NCBI RefSeq assembly: GCF_018141185.1
Contig: NZ_CP058560.1
Coordinates: 1,879,501-1,943,500 of the forward strand
Length of the DNA: 64,000 nucleotides
From: Methanobacterium alkalithermotolerans
Lineage (GTDB): Archaea; Methanobacteriota; Methanobacteria; Methanobacteriales; Methanobacteriaceae
Direction of reading: 5' to 3'
The notes under the pieces were generated by a model. It worked only from the letters and a program-made list of their open reading frames with translations, did not search any database and was not told the origin of the DNA. Both the position numbers and the translations under genes were made by a program. Of this stretch, positions 17,781 to 30,324 are shown piece after piece. Position 1 is the stretch's first letter. The number at the start of each line of letters is the position of its first letter.

Positions 17781-17924
17781 ATGGAAATTTCATTAGAAAA
17801 AGCTGAAAAGGAAGAAAAAATCAATAATCGAGAATCTTTTGTTGATTTTTATCAAATGGATGGAACTGATTTTGATTCACCTGAAAAAATTTCTTATTCT
17901 TTTATTGGGGTTGATTTGAAATGA
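17781..17924 (+). CDS. Small protein between HTH and DUF3467 genes
   Basis: A 47-residue acidic protein (MEISLEKAEKEEKINNRESF start). It begins one base after the stop of the HTH gene and its stop overlaps the ATG of the DUF3467 gene (ATGA), so translation of all three is likely coupled. The N-terminal half looks helical. It matches no family that I recognise. Confidence 0.6.
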   Translation: MEISLEKAEKEEKINNRESFVDFYQMDGTDFDSPEKISYSFIGVDLK

Positions 17925-18250
17925 ATGAAAAACAAAATAAAGCAGAAAAAAGAATCCCGGTTGTAATTCCTTCAGAATCCCCAAAAATTTATGCTACAGG
18001 GGCTTTTGGAGGCCATAGTGCCCATGATTTTAGAATTTTATTTTTTTCTGAAGAACCACTGGAGCAAGATGAACCATTAAATTCAGGATCATTCAATGTT
18101 ATGAGGGAAGTGAAGGCTCAATTAGTTCTACCTCCCTTAGCTGCAAAACAATTAGCAACATGGCTGACTAAACAGGTAGATAAATTTGAAAATCAAGTGG
18201 GCGTTATACCAGATCCGACAGATAAAAAAAAAGATGGGGATAATAAATAG
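17921..18250 (+). CDS. DUF3467-like protein
   Basis: A 109-residue protein. The core IYATGAFGGHSAHDFRILFF and the later VKAQLVLPPLAAKQLATWLTKQV follow the DUF3467 pattern of a strand-rich domain ending in an amphipathic helix. The tail is charged. It is the last gene of the HTH operon. Function is unknown; family members occur as small stand-alone proteins in bacteria and archaea. Confidence 0.7.
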   Translation: MNEKQNKAEKRIPVVIPSESPKIYATGAFGGHSAHDFRILFFSEEPLEQDEPLNSGSFNVMREVKAQLVLPPLAAKQLATWLTKQVDKFENQVGVIPDPTDKKKDGDNK

Positions 18251-18315
18251 TGATGAACATTACTGGCAATACCCGGGGGATATGTACAAAATGAATTTCA
18301 ATCTATAGTCTAATT

Positions 18316-19473
18316 TTATCCCAGGGGGCTGATTTTCCTTAAATTCTCCACCACACTGGCCACGGCATCAGCAGCACGATTCACATCATCCATGGTGGTG
18401 AAGCGACTAAGTGTAAATCTTACTGAACCATGAGCCCTTTCATGATCTCCTCCTATACCCAGAATAACATGGCTGGGATCCAGGGAACGACTAAAACAGG
18501 CCGACCCGGTACTTACTGCAAACCCTCGCATATCAAGGTGCAGGGTTATGGATTCTCCTTCTACAAATTCAAAGGTTATATTAACATTTTGAGGTGTTCT
18601 ATTAGTTTTATGACCGTTTAGAATAGATTGGGGCACTTCTGAGAGAATCCTATCCATTAAGTGGTCACGCATTTTTTTCAAAGCCTGGTTTTCTTCTACT
18701 GTGACCAGATGGGCTGCTTTTGCAAAGCCAACTGCACCGGGAATATTTTCCAGACCAGCACGACGGTTGAATTCCTGAAAACCACCATCCATCCACTTTT
18801 TAAGGGGAGTTCCTTTCCGGATATAAAGACCACCAATACCTGAAGGGCCATGGATCGTGTGTGCAGACATGGTAATTAAATCTACTGGAATTTTTTTAAC
18901 ATCTAAGGGTATTCTCTTGAAGCTGTGGGTAGCATCAGTATGAAAAATAACTTCTTTTTCCTGACACAGTTCTCCTATGGCTTTAATATTCTGAATAGTT
19001 CCAATTTCTTGATTAGCATGCTGAATAGAAACCAGAATGGTTTTTGAGGTGATGGAATCTTTTAAAACTTCCGGATCTACCCTCCCTGTGTTATCAACAT
19101 CAAGATAGGTAACCTTAAAGCCCTCTTTTTCCAGAGCTTTAGCCGTATTTAAAACAGAATAATCTTCAATTTTTGACAGGATGATATGTGAACCTTTTCT
19201 TTTTAATGCCCCTACCACACCTTTAAGAGCTATGTTACTTGATTCGGTGAATCCTGATGTGAAAATAAATTCAGAACTTTCAGCACCTAAAATTTTAGCA
19301 ATATTCTCCCTGCTTTTTTCCAGCACCTCTTTAGCTTCAACTCCCATTGAATATCCTGATTCTGAGGTGGGTAGGGCATATGTATCAAAAAAATAGGGTT
19401 TCATTTTTTCAAAAACCCTCTCATCCAGACGGGTCATGGAAGCATTATCCAGATAGATGTAGTCTTCAAACAT
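18316..19473 (-). CDS. NifS/IscS-family protein lacking the PLP lysine
   Basis: A 385-residue fold-type I aminotransferase-like protein with all the general landmarks of a cysteine desulfurase: YLDNASMTRLD, FTSGFTESSN, HTDATHSF with Asp180, GGFQEFNRRAGLENIPG and STGSACFSRS with the reactive Cys326. Three cofactor-site residues differ. The Schiff-base lysine is Thr206 (SAHTIHGP in place of SAHKIHGP), the stacking histidine is Asp104 (KIEDYSVL) and the Gln of DATQ is His183. A. fulgidus IscS is known to lack the PLP lysine and desulfurase activity. This protein may therefore serve as a cysteine donor or scaffold. It is the last gene of the tusA-dsrE unit. Confidence 0.85.
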   Translation of the reverse strand: MFEDYIYLDNASMTRLDERVFEKMKPYFFDTYALPTSESGYSMGVEAKEVLEKSRENIAKILGAESSEFIFTSGFTESSNIALKGVVGALKRKGSHIILSKIEDYSVLNTAKALEKEGFKVTYLDVDNTGRVDPEVLKDSITSKTILVSIQHANQEIGTIQNIKAIGELCQEKEVIFHTDATHSFKRIPLDVKKIPVDLITMSAHTIHGPSGIGGLYIRKGTPLKKWMDGGFQEFNRRAGLENIPGAVGFAKAAHLVTVEENQALKKMRDHLMDRILSEVPQSILNGHKTNRTPQNVNITFEFVEGESITLHLDMRGFAVSTGSACFSRSLDPSHVILGIGGDHERAHGSVRFTLSRFTTMDDVNRAADAVASVVENLRKISPLG

Positions 19474-19488
19474 TCATACCAACTCTCC

Positions 19489-19908
19489 TTATATGAACAG
19501 GGTTATTTTTGAATCCCGAGCTTCCTGGATGTAAGTACCCACTGCTCCGTACTCATCTATTAGATCCTGGCGCATTTCATCTTTTTCAACCCCCATGATT
19601 TCCATGGTCATCTCACAGGCTATTATTTTACCGCCAAGTTCTTTATAATCTGTCATTAATCTTTCCAATGATGCTACATTGGCTTTTTCCATGCGGCTGT
19701 TGATCATTTTTTTGCCAAGACCACCCATATTCATCTTAGAGAGAGGTCCTTTTTCCAGTCCATCTTTTTTTAAGCGTTCTAATCCCCAGAAAGTAAAGTA
19801 TAATGAAGCTTCCATACCCATGGATAGGGCCCCATTACCAATAATAAGTGCACTGTACACTTTGTCCATATCGCCGCTGTGAACAATAATGGTTGTTTTA
19901 TCCGTCAT
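19489..19908 (-). CDS. DsrE/DsrF-like (peroxiredoxin-type) protein
   Basis: A 139-residue DsrE-superfamily protein beginning MTDKTTIIVHSGDMDKVYSALIIGNGAL, with GMEASLYFTFWGLERLKK and IIACEMTMEIMGVEKDEM later. The cysteine in IIACEMTM lies where sulfur-carrying members place theirs. The frame opens further upstream, but ATG 19908 has GGAGTGG in front and leaves a 13-base gap to tusA. Family members carry sulfane sulfur with TusA. It lies between tusA and the NifS-like gene. Confidence 0.85.
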   Translation of the reverse strand: MTDKTTIIVHSGDMDKVYSALIIGNGALSMGMEASLYFTFWGLERLKKDGLEKGPLSKMNMGGLGKKMINSRMEKANVASLERLMTDYKELGGKIIACEMTMEIMGVEKDEMRQDLIDEYGAVGTYIQEARDSKITLFI

Positions 19909-19921
19909 AATATCCACTCCA

Positions 19922-20143
19922 CTATTTACGGATTTTGATGGTCCATATCCCATTTTTTTCTTTTACATCCACTAATTCCAGACCCAGTGCTTCAACAGCC
20001 ATGGGAATTTCTTTTTTTGAAGCAGGATGGTTACCGGTTATCTCTATCACATCTCCAGGGGATGCTTTTTTCAGGGCCTTTCTTGCTTCGACTAAGGGCA
20101 CCGGGCAGGTTTCACCGGTTACATCTATTTTTTGCTTACTCAT
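19922..20143 (-). CDS. tusA: TusA/SirA-like sulfur carrier protein
   Basis: A 73-residue protein with the family motif ETCPVPLVEARKALKK; Cys13 of CPxP would carry persulfide sulfur. The rest follows the two-layer sandwich (VIEITGNHPASKKEIPMAVEALG). A ribosome site GGTGAA precedes the ATG. It leads the operon with the DsrE-like and NifS-like genes, so all three probably handle sulfur transfer together. Confidence 0.92.
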   Translation of the reverse strand: MSKQKIDVTGETCPVPLVEARKALKKASPGDVIEITGNHPASKKEIPMAVEALGLELVDVKEKNGIWTIKIRK

Positions 20144-20344
20144 CAGTTCACCAACTTTTTATTTTTAAGTTGAGTTAATAATGCTTTTTTTATGTTCAAT
20201 TATAATTTTCTTAAGATAATTATAAGGATTTTAAGTATGGGGGAATAGGTTATTTTATTCCATAAATTAAATTATAACTATAGTTATGTCCTGGTAAACT
20301 TTATGGTTGTAATCTTTTTTTGATTTAAAAATTAATACGATTAA

Positions 20345-20503
20345 TTAGAGTTTAATAGGCCCGTAAATTGATCTTAAACCCTCAATGACACATAATCTCA
20401 GAATATAATCAACAGATTGGTCATTTTTTTCTGAAATTTCTTTTATTTTATCCAGGTATCCTTTTTCAAGTTTAAAGGTAACTGAGTTTAATTTTTCTGT
20501 CAT
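20345..20503 (-). CDS. Short ribbon-helix-helix protein
   Basis: A 52-residue protein (MTEKLNSVTFKLEKGYLDKI start). The strand NSVTFKL followed by two helices, LDKIKEISEKN and SVDYILRLCVIEGLRSI, is the CopG/Arc fold, so it should bind DNA as a dimer. It was found by reading the gap, since it is under 60 residues. A perfect 12-bp palindrome lies 21 bases before its ATG. The gene borders the trailer end of the CRISPR array. Confidence 0.7.
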   Translation of the reverse strand: MTEKLNSVTFKLEKGYLDKIKEISEKNDQSVDYILRLCVIEGLRSIYGPIKL

Positions 20504-20524
20504 ATTAACACCATTGATATTATT

Positions 20525-20536
20525 ATGTAATTACAT
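20525..20536. promoter_or_regulatory. 12-bp palindrome upstream of the ribbon-helix-helix gene
   Basis: ATGTAATTACAT is a perfect inverted repeat 21 bases ahead of the start at 20503 and directly next to the degenerate CRISPR repeat. Position and symmetry fit an operator for the dimeric protein it precedes. Binding is inferred. Confidence 0.45.
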
Positions 20537-24480
<3,944 letters not shown>

Positions 24481-24744
24481 TTAGATAATACCATCAATGG
24501 GTGCTTTTTCAATTCCCAGTACTTTTCTATCAAATGCGTCTTGTGTTCTAAGTCGATAGATTATAACTGAATCTTCTTCTTTATTGATTATATCCATGAG
24601 GCCTGATTTTATTTCTGCCAGTTCACTTCTGGTGACTTCTCCTTCAAATACTGAGTTTTGGATCCAGTATAAATGTTTCCTGAGAAAGCCTTTAACCTTA
24701 TTTACCCGTTCCACATTTATGTCATAAACAATAATCACATACAT
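24481..24744 (-). CDS. cas2: CRISPR-associated protein Cas2
   Basis: An 87-residue protein that pairs with Cas1 in spacer integration. It begins MYVIIVYDINVERVNKVKGFLRKHLYWIQNSVFEGEV, the ferredoxin-like start with the conserved Asp8 of VYDI, and continues through the usual IIYRLRTQ strand. A ribosome site AAGGAA precedes the ATG. It is the last gene of the cas operon. Confidence 0.97.
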   Translation of the reverse strand: MYVIIVYDINVERVNKVKGFLRKHLYWIQNSVFEGEVTRSELAEIKSGLMDIINKEEDSVIIYRLRTQDAFDRKVLGIEKAPIDGII

Positions 24745-24763
24745 AAAATCATTTCCTTAAGCA

Positions 24764-25729
24764 TTACCACCACATTACGAATGGTTTATATTCTTTGGTT
24801 CCTAGAAGATGTTTAATAAGTTTATATGATTCTAAACGGATTAATCTCTTATAAGAAACTTTCCTATTAAGTTCTCTATGTTTTATAGTTTTTTTTAGCC
24901 TTTCATCATATTGTTTGATGAAGGTTTTCCTACCTTTATCATTCAAAAGGCAATAATTGAGATCTTTCTCAAAATCATCTGCATTAATCATCTTCTTATT
25001 TACCAGATAAAATATCAGCCTGTCGACTAGGATGGGTTTGAATATCTCACTCAAGTCTAGTGCTAGGGAAAATCTTCTTTGGGAAGGCTCATGTAGATAG
25101 GAAATGGTGGGGTTTAGTTGGGTATTATATATTTCAGATAAAACAGTAGAGTAAAGCAAGGAATTTCCAAAGCTTATAAGAGCATTAACCATATTCTCCG
25201 GGGGCCTTTTAACTCTTTTTTCAAACTCAAAATCTTCTGGTAATATCTGGTTCATTTTCTGATAGTAATCTGCACGTATTCTACCTTCAACATTCATTAC
25301 TTCAGTTATCTTGTTGCAACCATCTAAATCATTTAATATGCTGCTTATATGGTTTTCAAGGCTATAATACTTTAAAACCTTGTCCATATTCTTAGCAGCA
25401 CCTTCTACAAACTTTTTCGCAATGAAAATTCTCTTTTCATGATCAAGATAATGCTCAGCCTGCTTTATAATGAGATCCCCTGATAATAATTTCTCTCGGG
25501 GATAAAAACTACCATCATAATAACCATAATAATTAAAAAAATGTACTGCTATGCCCTCTTTGGCCAGAAGATGTATGGCCTGGGAAGAGAAAGTTAATGA
25601 ACCATAGGCATATATAGCATAAATTTTGTTTATAGGGATTGGCTTTTTAACATCTTTATTAACAAAATAAACTGTATTTTCCTTTCTCTTAAGCAGACCA
25701 TCTGACATTAAATAATAGTTCTTTTTCAT
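24764..25729 (-). CDS. cas1: CRISPR-associated integrase Cas1 (type I-B)
   Basis: A 321-residue integrase. Active-site residues are Glu148 in NVEGRIRADYY, His213 in SYLHEPSQRRFSLALDL and Glu228 in LSEIFKP. The N-terminal beta domain starts MKKNYYLMSDGLLKRKENTVYF, typical of the I-B subtype. It has a GGTGAAGC ribosome site and lies between cas4 and cas2, with which it forms the adaptation module. Confidence 0.98.
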   Translation of the reverse strand: MKKNYYLMSDGLLKRKENTVYFVNKDVKKPIPINKIYAIYAYGSLTFSSQAIHLLAKEGIAVHFFNYYGYYDGSFYPREKLLSGDLIIKQAEHYLDHEKRIFIAKKFVEGAAKNMDKVLKYYSLENHISSILNDLDGCNKITEVMNVEGRIRADYYQKMNQILPEDFEFEKRVKRPPENMVNALISFGNSLLYSTVLSEIYNTQLNPTISYLHEPSQRRFSLALDLSEIFKPILVDRLIFYLVNKKMINADDFEKDLNYCLLNDKGRKTFIKQYDERLKKTIKHRELNRKVSYKRLIRLESYKLIKHLLGTKEYKPFVMWW

Positions 25730-25766
25730 TGCTTCACCAACAAATTAGATTCACCATAATCAAATT

Positions 25767-26282
25767 TTATACCCAACAAAACTCAAAATAGGCACATTTC
25801 CTGCAAATCTTTATTTTTTGAGGTTTTGGAGTTTCATTATTAATAATATTGCCAATATCTTCAATTATGTCCATTAGATCCTTCTCTTTAGACTTATCTA
25901 AATTAATAGTGGCTTTTTTCCTTATTTTAGGATAGTTGAGTATACCTTTGATATTTTTAATGCCTTTTTTATTTTTTAGATAATACGTGTAATAGAGAAG
26001 CTGATATTCATGTGACTTTTTCATTTTATTGCTTTTTTTAACCTCGTGTAGCTCTAAATAATCTCTTTTTTTAATAAAATCAATACTGATTAGATTATCA
26101 ATGGTGTATTCTTTTTCATCCTTATAGCTTTTAGAATGAAGTAATTTACCTAAAGATACCAGGTCCGATTCCTGTTCCATCTGTATGTGGTGGGAAAAAA
26201 GCCATAGCTTAGTCTTGCAGATGAAGTAGTAGTTGATTTGAGTTCCTATTATTCGGAGTTGCTTTTCGGAGTCTGAAATCAT
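25767..26282 (-). CDS. cas4: CRISPR-associated nuclease Cas4
   Basis: A 171-residue RecB-type nuclease that trims prespacers. An N-terminal cysteine in YYFICKTKLWLF and three C-terminal cysteines in ICRKCAYFEFC should hold the Fe-S cluster. The nuclease core is seen as GKLLHSKSY, Asp in ISIDFIKK and LELHEVKKSNK. AAAGGAATTAG precedes the ATG. It lies upstream of cas1. Confidence 0.95.
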   Translation of the reverse strand: MISDSEKQLRIIGTQINYYFICKTKLWLFSHHIQMEQESDLVSLGKLLHSKSYKDEKEYTIDNLISIDFIKKRDYLELHEVKKSNKMKKSHEYQLLYYTYYLKNKKGIKNIKGILNYPKIRKKATINLDKSKEKDLMDIIEDIGNIINNETPKPQKIKICRKCAYFEFCWV

Positions 26283-26312
26283 TCTAATTCCTTTTTCAAA
26301 ATAATAGCTTAA

Positions 26313-26597
26313 TTAATTTATGATATTATGTTTTACATCATCTAAAGATATTTCGGCACCACCTATTATACTTCCAGCCTCATTTTTATCCATTTCTATA
26401 AATAATCCATAATCAGCTTCTTCTAGATCTTCTTGAGCTCTTGTGAGTAAATCGAAGAGATCATTTTTGAATTCTCCATTTTTGACAAATTCGAGACCAA
26501 ACTGTGAAATTAAACCCCTATGTGTTCTTGGATAAATGCCTTTTTGGGATAAAAGTGCTTTGGCAGCAAAAAACATTTCATAATACGCTCTGCTCAC
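26313..26597 (-). CDS. HEPN-domain protein, N-terminally truncated, inside the cas operon
   Basis: A 94-residue HEPN protein starting at GTG 26597. SRAYYEMFFAAKALLSQKGIYPRTHRGLISQFG is the well-known PF05168 core, followed by RAQEDLEEADYG. Full-length relatives have about 30-35 more residues. Upstream, 14 more codons in frame read sensibly (ENDFKGDT) up to a TAA, with no ATG, and only about 56 bases separate it from the cas3 stop, so the first helix is lost. No partner nucleotidyltransferase gene is present. It may be a remnant of a MNT-HEPN toxin pair or a short functional form. Confidence 0.75.
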   Translation of the reverse strand: MSRAYYEMFFAAKALLSQKGIYPRTHRGLISQFGLEFVKNGEFKNDLFDLLTRAQEDLEEADYGLFIEMDKNEAGSIIGGAEISLDDVKHNIIN

Positions 26598-26653
26598 GGT
26601 ATCACCCTTGAAATCATTTTCAAAAATGGTTTTAGTAGCTTAATCATAATTAT

Positions 26654-29479
26654 TCAAATTATTTCAACCATATCATTTTCATTTTTTTTAAAGTCAAAAT
26701 TAAATCCCTTTTCAATAGAATAAATGCACTTTTCTCCATTTCCAATTTTATCTTTAGGAATTACAAAAAAGAAACCTTTTTTATCAAGTCCTTGAGATTC
26801 AACAAAATCTTCAGGATTATTGATCGTTACTTGGAAAATGAATTTATATAGAATAGATGAAAACTCTTTTTGAATTATTTTTTTAGCCCCAATATCCTTT
26901 TTAAGTTTTGCTATACATTTAGAGTAACATTCAATTAGTTTAGTCCCATCAACAATATTATTTTTAATTAATTTAACATTGTATCTAGATTCATGATCTT
27001 TCAAATATTTTAATTCATTTAAAGTAAAAATAAAGTTATTTTTGTTTCTTTCATAAACTTTTTCAGTTTTATCAATAGATAAGTACTCTATAGATTTATT
27101 TTGAAATTCTTTATCATCAATTAAGATATTTAGTCCTGTAGCAATAAAAAATGAACATTGATTGTTCTTTTTTTGAATAATATGGATACCATAATTCTTA
27201 TCAAGGAGTTCAGAGAACTTTAGTTTATTCCAAGAAATCATATTATCTCTATCTTTAAAAACAAAATTTAGTTCTTTATCATCTTGTATTTTATTTATAT
27301 TATTAGAAATTAGCCCATAATAATCTAAAATATTCTGATAATTGTAATTTACATTATTATCAAGCAATAATTCAGTTTCTTTGATTTTTGTGTCTATTTC
27401 TTCTTTATCATAAATATATCTGTGATCTAATCTATCATTTCGTTTTATATTAGTTATATACACATTTCCTTTTTTATTTTCATCATCAAATCGCTTGTTC
27501 AATTCTCTACTTCTATTACATCTTCCACGAATCTGTTCAATTGAATCAAGAGTAGCAAAATCCCGTATAACAAAATCAAAACTAACATCTACCCCTGCTT
27601 CCACGCTTTGCGTACTAACTAAAATATATCTTGCATTATTAGAATCCATATTTTTGATTTTATGAATTATTTTTCTCTTCTCTGATGGGATTATACTGGA
27701 GTTTAATAAGTCCATTTCAAATCCATAGCTATCTTTTAGCTCATAAAGTTCATCATAAACTAATTTTGACATTTTTATGGTGTTTAAAACTATTAAACCT
27801 TTAGTATAACCTATATCAAAGTTTTCTTCTATAATATCTTTAAAATAAAAGGAAAAATCTTCATTTTCACTGTTTAATTCAGTTATTTCATTTTTAAGTT
27901 CAGTCCTATCAAATAAGTAATGTGAAAAATACTTTTGGGGTTCATTTATTAAATGAACAGTTTCATAATCGAATGGAACTTCCTTATTTAACTTTAATTC
28001 ATCAAAATTAGGTAATGTTGCGCTCATTATAATAAAATAGATGTTATAATTCTTTGATATCTCATTAATCAAATAATACAGACTTGTCCAGTTTTTCAAT
28101 GGAAGAGATTGAATTTCATCCAGAATTATAACAGAATTAGCCAAAGAAGAAAGAGTATACTTATATTTTTTCTTATTTTTAATTATAGAATTAAAAAGAG
28201 TCACAAATGTTGTGCAAAGCACGGGATAATCAAAAAAACTGTCTTTTAATATTATTTCAGATTTATCATCATCTGAAATATCTGAAAAAATACTTTCAGA
28301 AGCAGAATATATTTTCCTGATTTCTCCTTTATCCTCGCTTAAACCAAAATTATCCTTTATTACATAATAATTTTGCTCTATTATGTTTATAAAAGGCATT
28401 GCATAAATTAAACGATCAGCATCAGTATTTTTTAAAATATCCAAGGCTAACTTCATTGAAGTATTTGTTTTTCCGCCACCCGTGGGCATGTTCAGATAAA
28501 AAATTTTTTTATTTGGATCCGCTTTTAATGACTTTTTGAGATTAAAAGAAGCTTCTTTAAGCATTTTTGTTCTTAAAATATTAATATCCTTTAAAGAATT
28601 GATTTCATCTTTAGAGAATAACTCTTCATTTGAAATCTCTTTGCATTCTTTATTATAACTTAATTCATAGAATTCTTGTCCCATTATATTTGCTAGTTCA
28701 TCTTTAATTCGATTATTCCAGTTTTTAGAGTATTCTTTCACATATTCAACAGTTTTATTAGAATAAGAACTCCCAATGACATCTGAAGAAACTAAAATTG
28801 AATAAATATATGAATAAAAAAAAGCTATCTTAGAATCTCCGTCAATTTCATCTAAAAAAGTATAAAATGAATCTTGTAAATCTTGGTAATCCCTTGAATT
28901 TGCAGCATTTTCATTAATATAAACAGAAAATAAATCAAAAGTATCACTGTATTTATCTATATTATACATAAATTTACTTTCAAATAAAATATCTTTTAAA
29001 GAAGTGTGGTGACCATAAATTACATAAGAAAGCAGAACAAGCAGTTTATTCTTTTCAGGATCAATTTTTTGGTTTAATAAATAAGACATGTACAATAAAG
29101 AACTAATAAACGAGTGTTTAGGTTCAATTAACCCTATAAATTTATCTAAGCCATATTTTTTAAGAACTTTTACTACCTCATCATTTTTTAGTCTATCTAC
29201 TTGAAAATTGAAAGATATTTTAGCAATGTCATGGAAATCTATCATTTTATATAAATATTTTTTAAAATTAACATATGAAATATCGAGATATTTTTGATGG
29301 TAAAAATAATCATAAAAATCCTTTAAAAGAGTTATATCTACTAATCTATTAAAAATAATCTTTGTTTTTATTATATGCTCATTTAAAAGTTCGTTATTAT
29401 GAGCTAAAATCTTAATTTTATCGCCATTTGCATAAAAGTAAGAATTATTTAAGTCATACTTTAAATCAGTGATATCCAT
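26654..29479 (-). CDS. cas3: CRISPR-associated nuclease-helicase Cas3
   Basis: A 941-residue effector that degrades target DNA. The N-terminal HD nuclease shows NEHIIKTK, MIDFHDIAKISF, PKHSFISS and YGHHTSLKD. The helicase follows with MPTGGGKTNTSMKLAL (Walker A), IILDEIQSLP, IMSATLP and the C-terminal STQSVEAGVDVSF...QIRGRCNRSRE. The start overlaps the end of cas5 by 19 bases. All HD residues appear intact, so the enzyme should be active. Confidence 0.97.
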   Translation of the reverse strand: MDITDLKYDLNNSYFYANGDKIKILAHNNELLNEHIIKTKIIFNRLVDITLLKDFYDYFYHQKYLDISYVNFKKYLYKMIDFHDIAKISFNFQVDRLKNDEVVKVLKKYGLDKFIGLIEPKHSFISSLLYMSYLLNQKIDPEKNKLLVLLSYVIYGHHTSLKDILFESKFMYNIDKYSDTFDLFSVYINENAANSRDYQDLQDSFYTFLDEIDGDSKIAFFYSYIYSILVSSDVIGSSYSNKTVEYVKEYSKNWNNRIKDELANIMGQEFYELSYNKECKEISNEELFSKDEINSLKDINILRTKMLKEASFNLKKSLKADPNKKIFYLNMPTGGGKTNTSMKLALDILKNTDADRLIYAMPFINIIEQNYYVIKDNFGLSEDKGEIRKIYSASESIFSDISDDDKSEIILKDSFFDYPVLCTTFVTLFNSIIKNKKKYKYTLSSLANSVIILDEIQSLPLKNWTSLYYLINEISKNYNIYFIIMSATLPNFDELKLNKEVPFDYETVHLINEPQKYFSHYLFDRTELKNEITELNSENEDFSFYFKDIIEENFDIGYTKGLIVLNTIKMSKLVYDELYELKDSYGFEMDLLNSSIIPSEKRKIIHKIKNMDSNNARYILVSTQSVEAGVDVSFDFVIRDFATLDSIEQIRGRCNRSRELNKRFDDENKKGNVYITNIKRNDRLDHRYIYDKEEIDTKIKETELLLDNNVNYNYQNILDYYGLISNNINKIQDDKELNFVFKDRDNMISWNKLKFSELLDKNYGIHIIQKKNNQCSFFIATGLNILIDDKEFQNKSIEYLSIDKTEKVYERNKNNFIFTLNELKYLKDHESRYNVKLIKNNIVDGTKLIECYSKCIAKLKKDIGAKKIIQKEFSSILYKFIFQVTINNPEDFVESQGLDKKGFFFVIPKDKIGNGEKCIYSIEKGFNFDFKKNENDMVEII

Positions 29480-30324
29480 TCGTTTTCACCTATTTCATAT
29501 AGCTCAAACTTTTCATTTTCATTTAAACTTAATTTACTGAAATAAGCAGTGTCATTTTGATGCATAGAGTAAAAAGATACTGGAATATAGTTAAAATTCA
29601 CGAAATTATATCTCTTTACAGGATAATCTCTAATTATGTATTCATAATAACTTGCAAGTTTCTTTATATCTTGTTTTAATGTTCCGAATATTGTTGTTTC
29701 AGTTATTTTAGAAAATAATTTAACATTATTAATTTTTGTCTTATCCAATGTTCCATATACCTTCTGATCTTTTTTATCTTCAAAAAAATCATTTTCATTG
29801 CTATTATCTAATACATAAGGCTTCAATCCTTCAAAATAATTTTTAAATTCATAATTCATGAAAAATTCATTTCTTCCCATGTACAAATTATAAACTGTTT
29901 CATTAGCCATTACTCTCTCTAAAAATATTTTTTCTTTATCTTTTAATTCGCTTGGAAAACTTAAATAGACTTTATAAAATGGATTTATAAGAACATCTTC
30001 GTGTACATTGAGCATATGTGGTTCATTTCCATAATGAGAATTAAAAGTAACTCTTTTAATTTTCAAATCAAAAAGTGCCTGTATTGAAACTTTAATGTCA
30101 TACAATTCTTCTATTTTATATTTTCTAGTTTTGTCCTCTAATTCTTCATAATCATCGAATTCGTAACCTAAGATTGCTGCAATCATGCCAATAATTGACG
30201 TTTTTGGAGGAATTAAATATGTTAATAGTCCTCCTGTATTTGAAAATGGTTTTGTGAAGCAGCCGAAACTGCTCCATATGTCTATTTCAATTATATTCTT
30301 ATAATTATTCATTTCAATCGCCAT
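29461..30324 (-). CDS. cas5: Cascade subunit Cas5 (type I-B)
   Basis: A 287-residue RAMP protein that holds the crRNA 5' handle. The N-terminal IIEIDIWSSFGCFTKPFSNTGGLLTYLIPPKTSIIGMIAAILG is the defining Cas5 stretch. The start overlaps the end of cas7 by 11 bases; ATG 30312 is an alternative start five codons inside. It is placed between cas7 and cas3, as in other I-B operons. Confidence 0.95.
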   Translation of the reverse strand: MAIEMNNYKNIIEIDIWSSFGCFTKPFSNTGGLLTYLIPPKTSIIGMIAAILGYEFDDYEELEDKTRKYKIEELYDIKVSIQALFDLKIKRVTFNSHYGNEPHMLNVHEDVLINPFYKVYLSFPSELKDKEKIFLERVMANETVYNLYMGRNEFFMNYEFKNYFEGLKPYVLDNSNENDFFEDKKDQKVYGTLDKTKINNVKLFSKITETTIFGTLKQDIKKLASYYEYIIRDYPVKRYNFVNFNYIPVSFYSMHQNDTAYFSKLSLNENEKFELYEIGENEWISLI

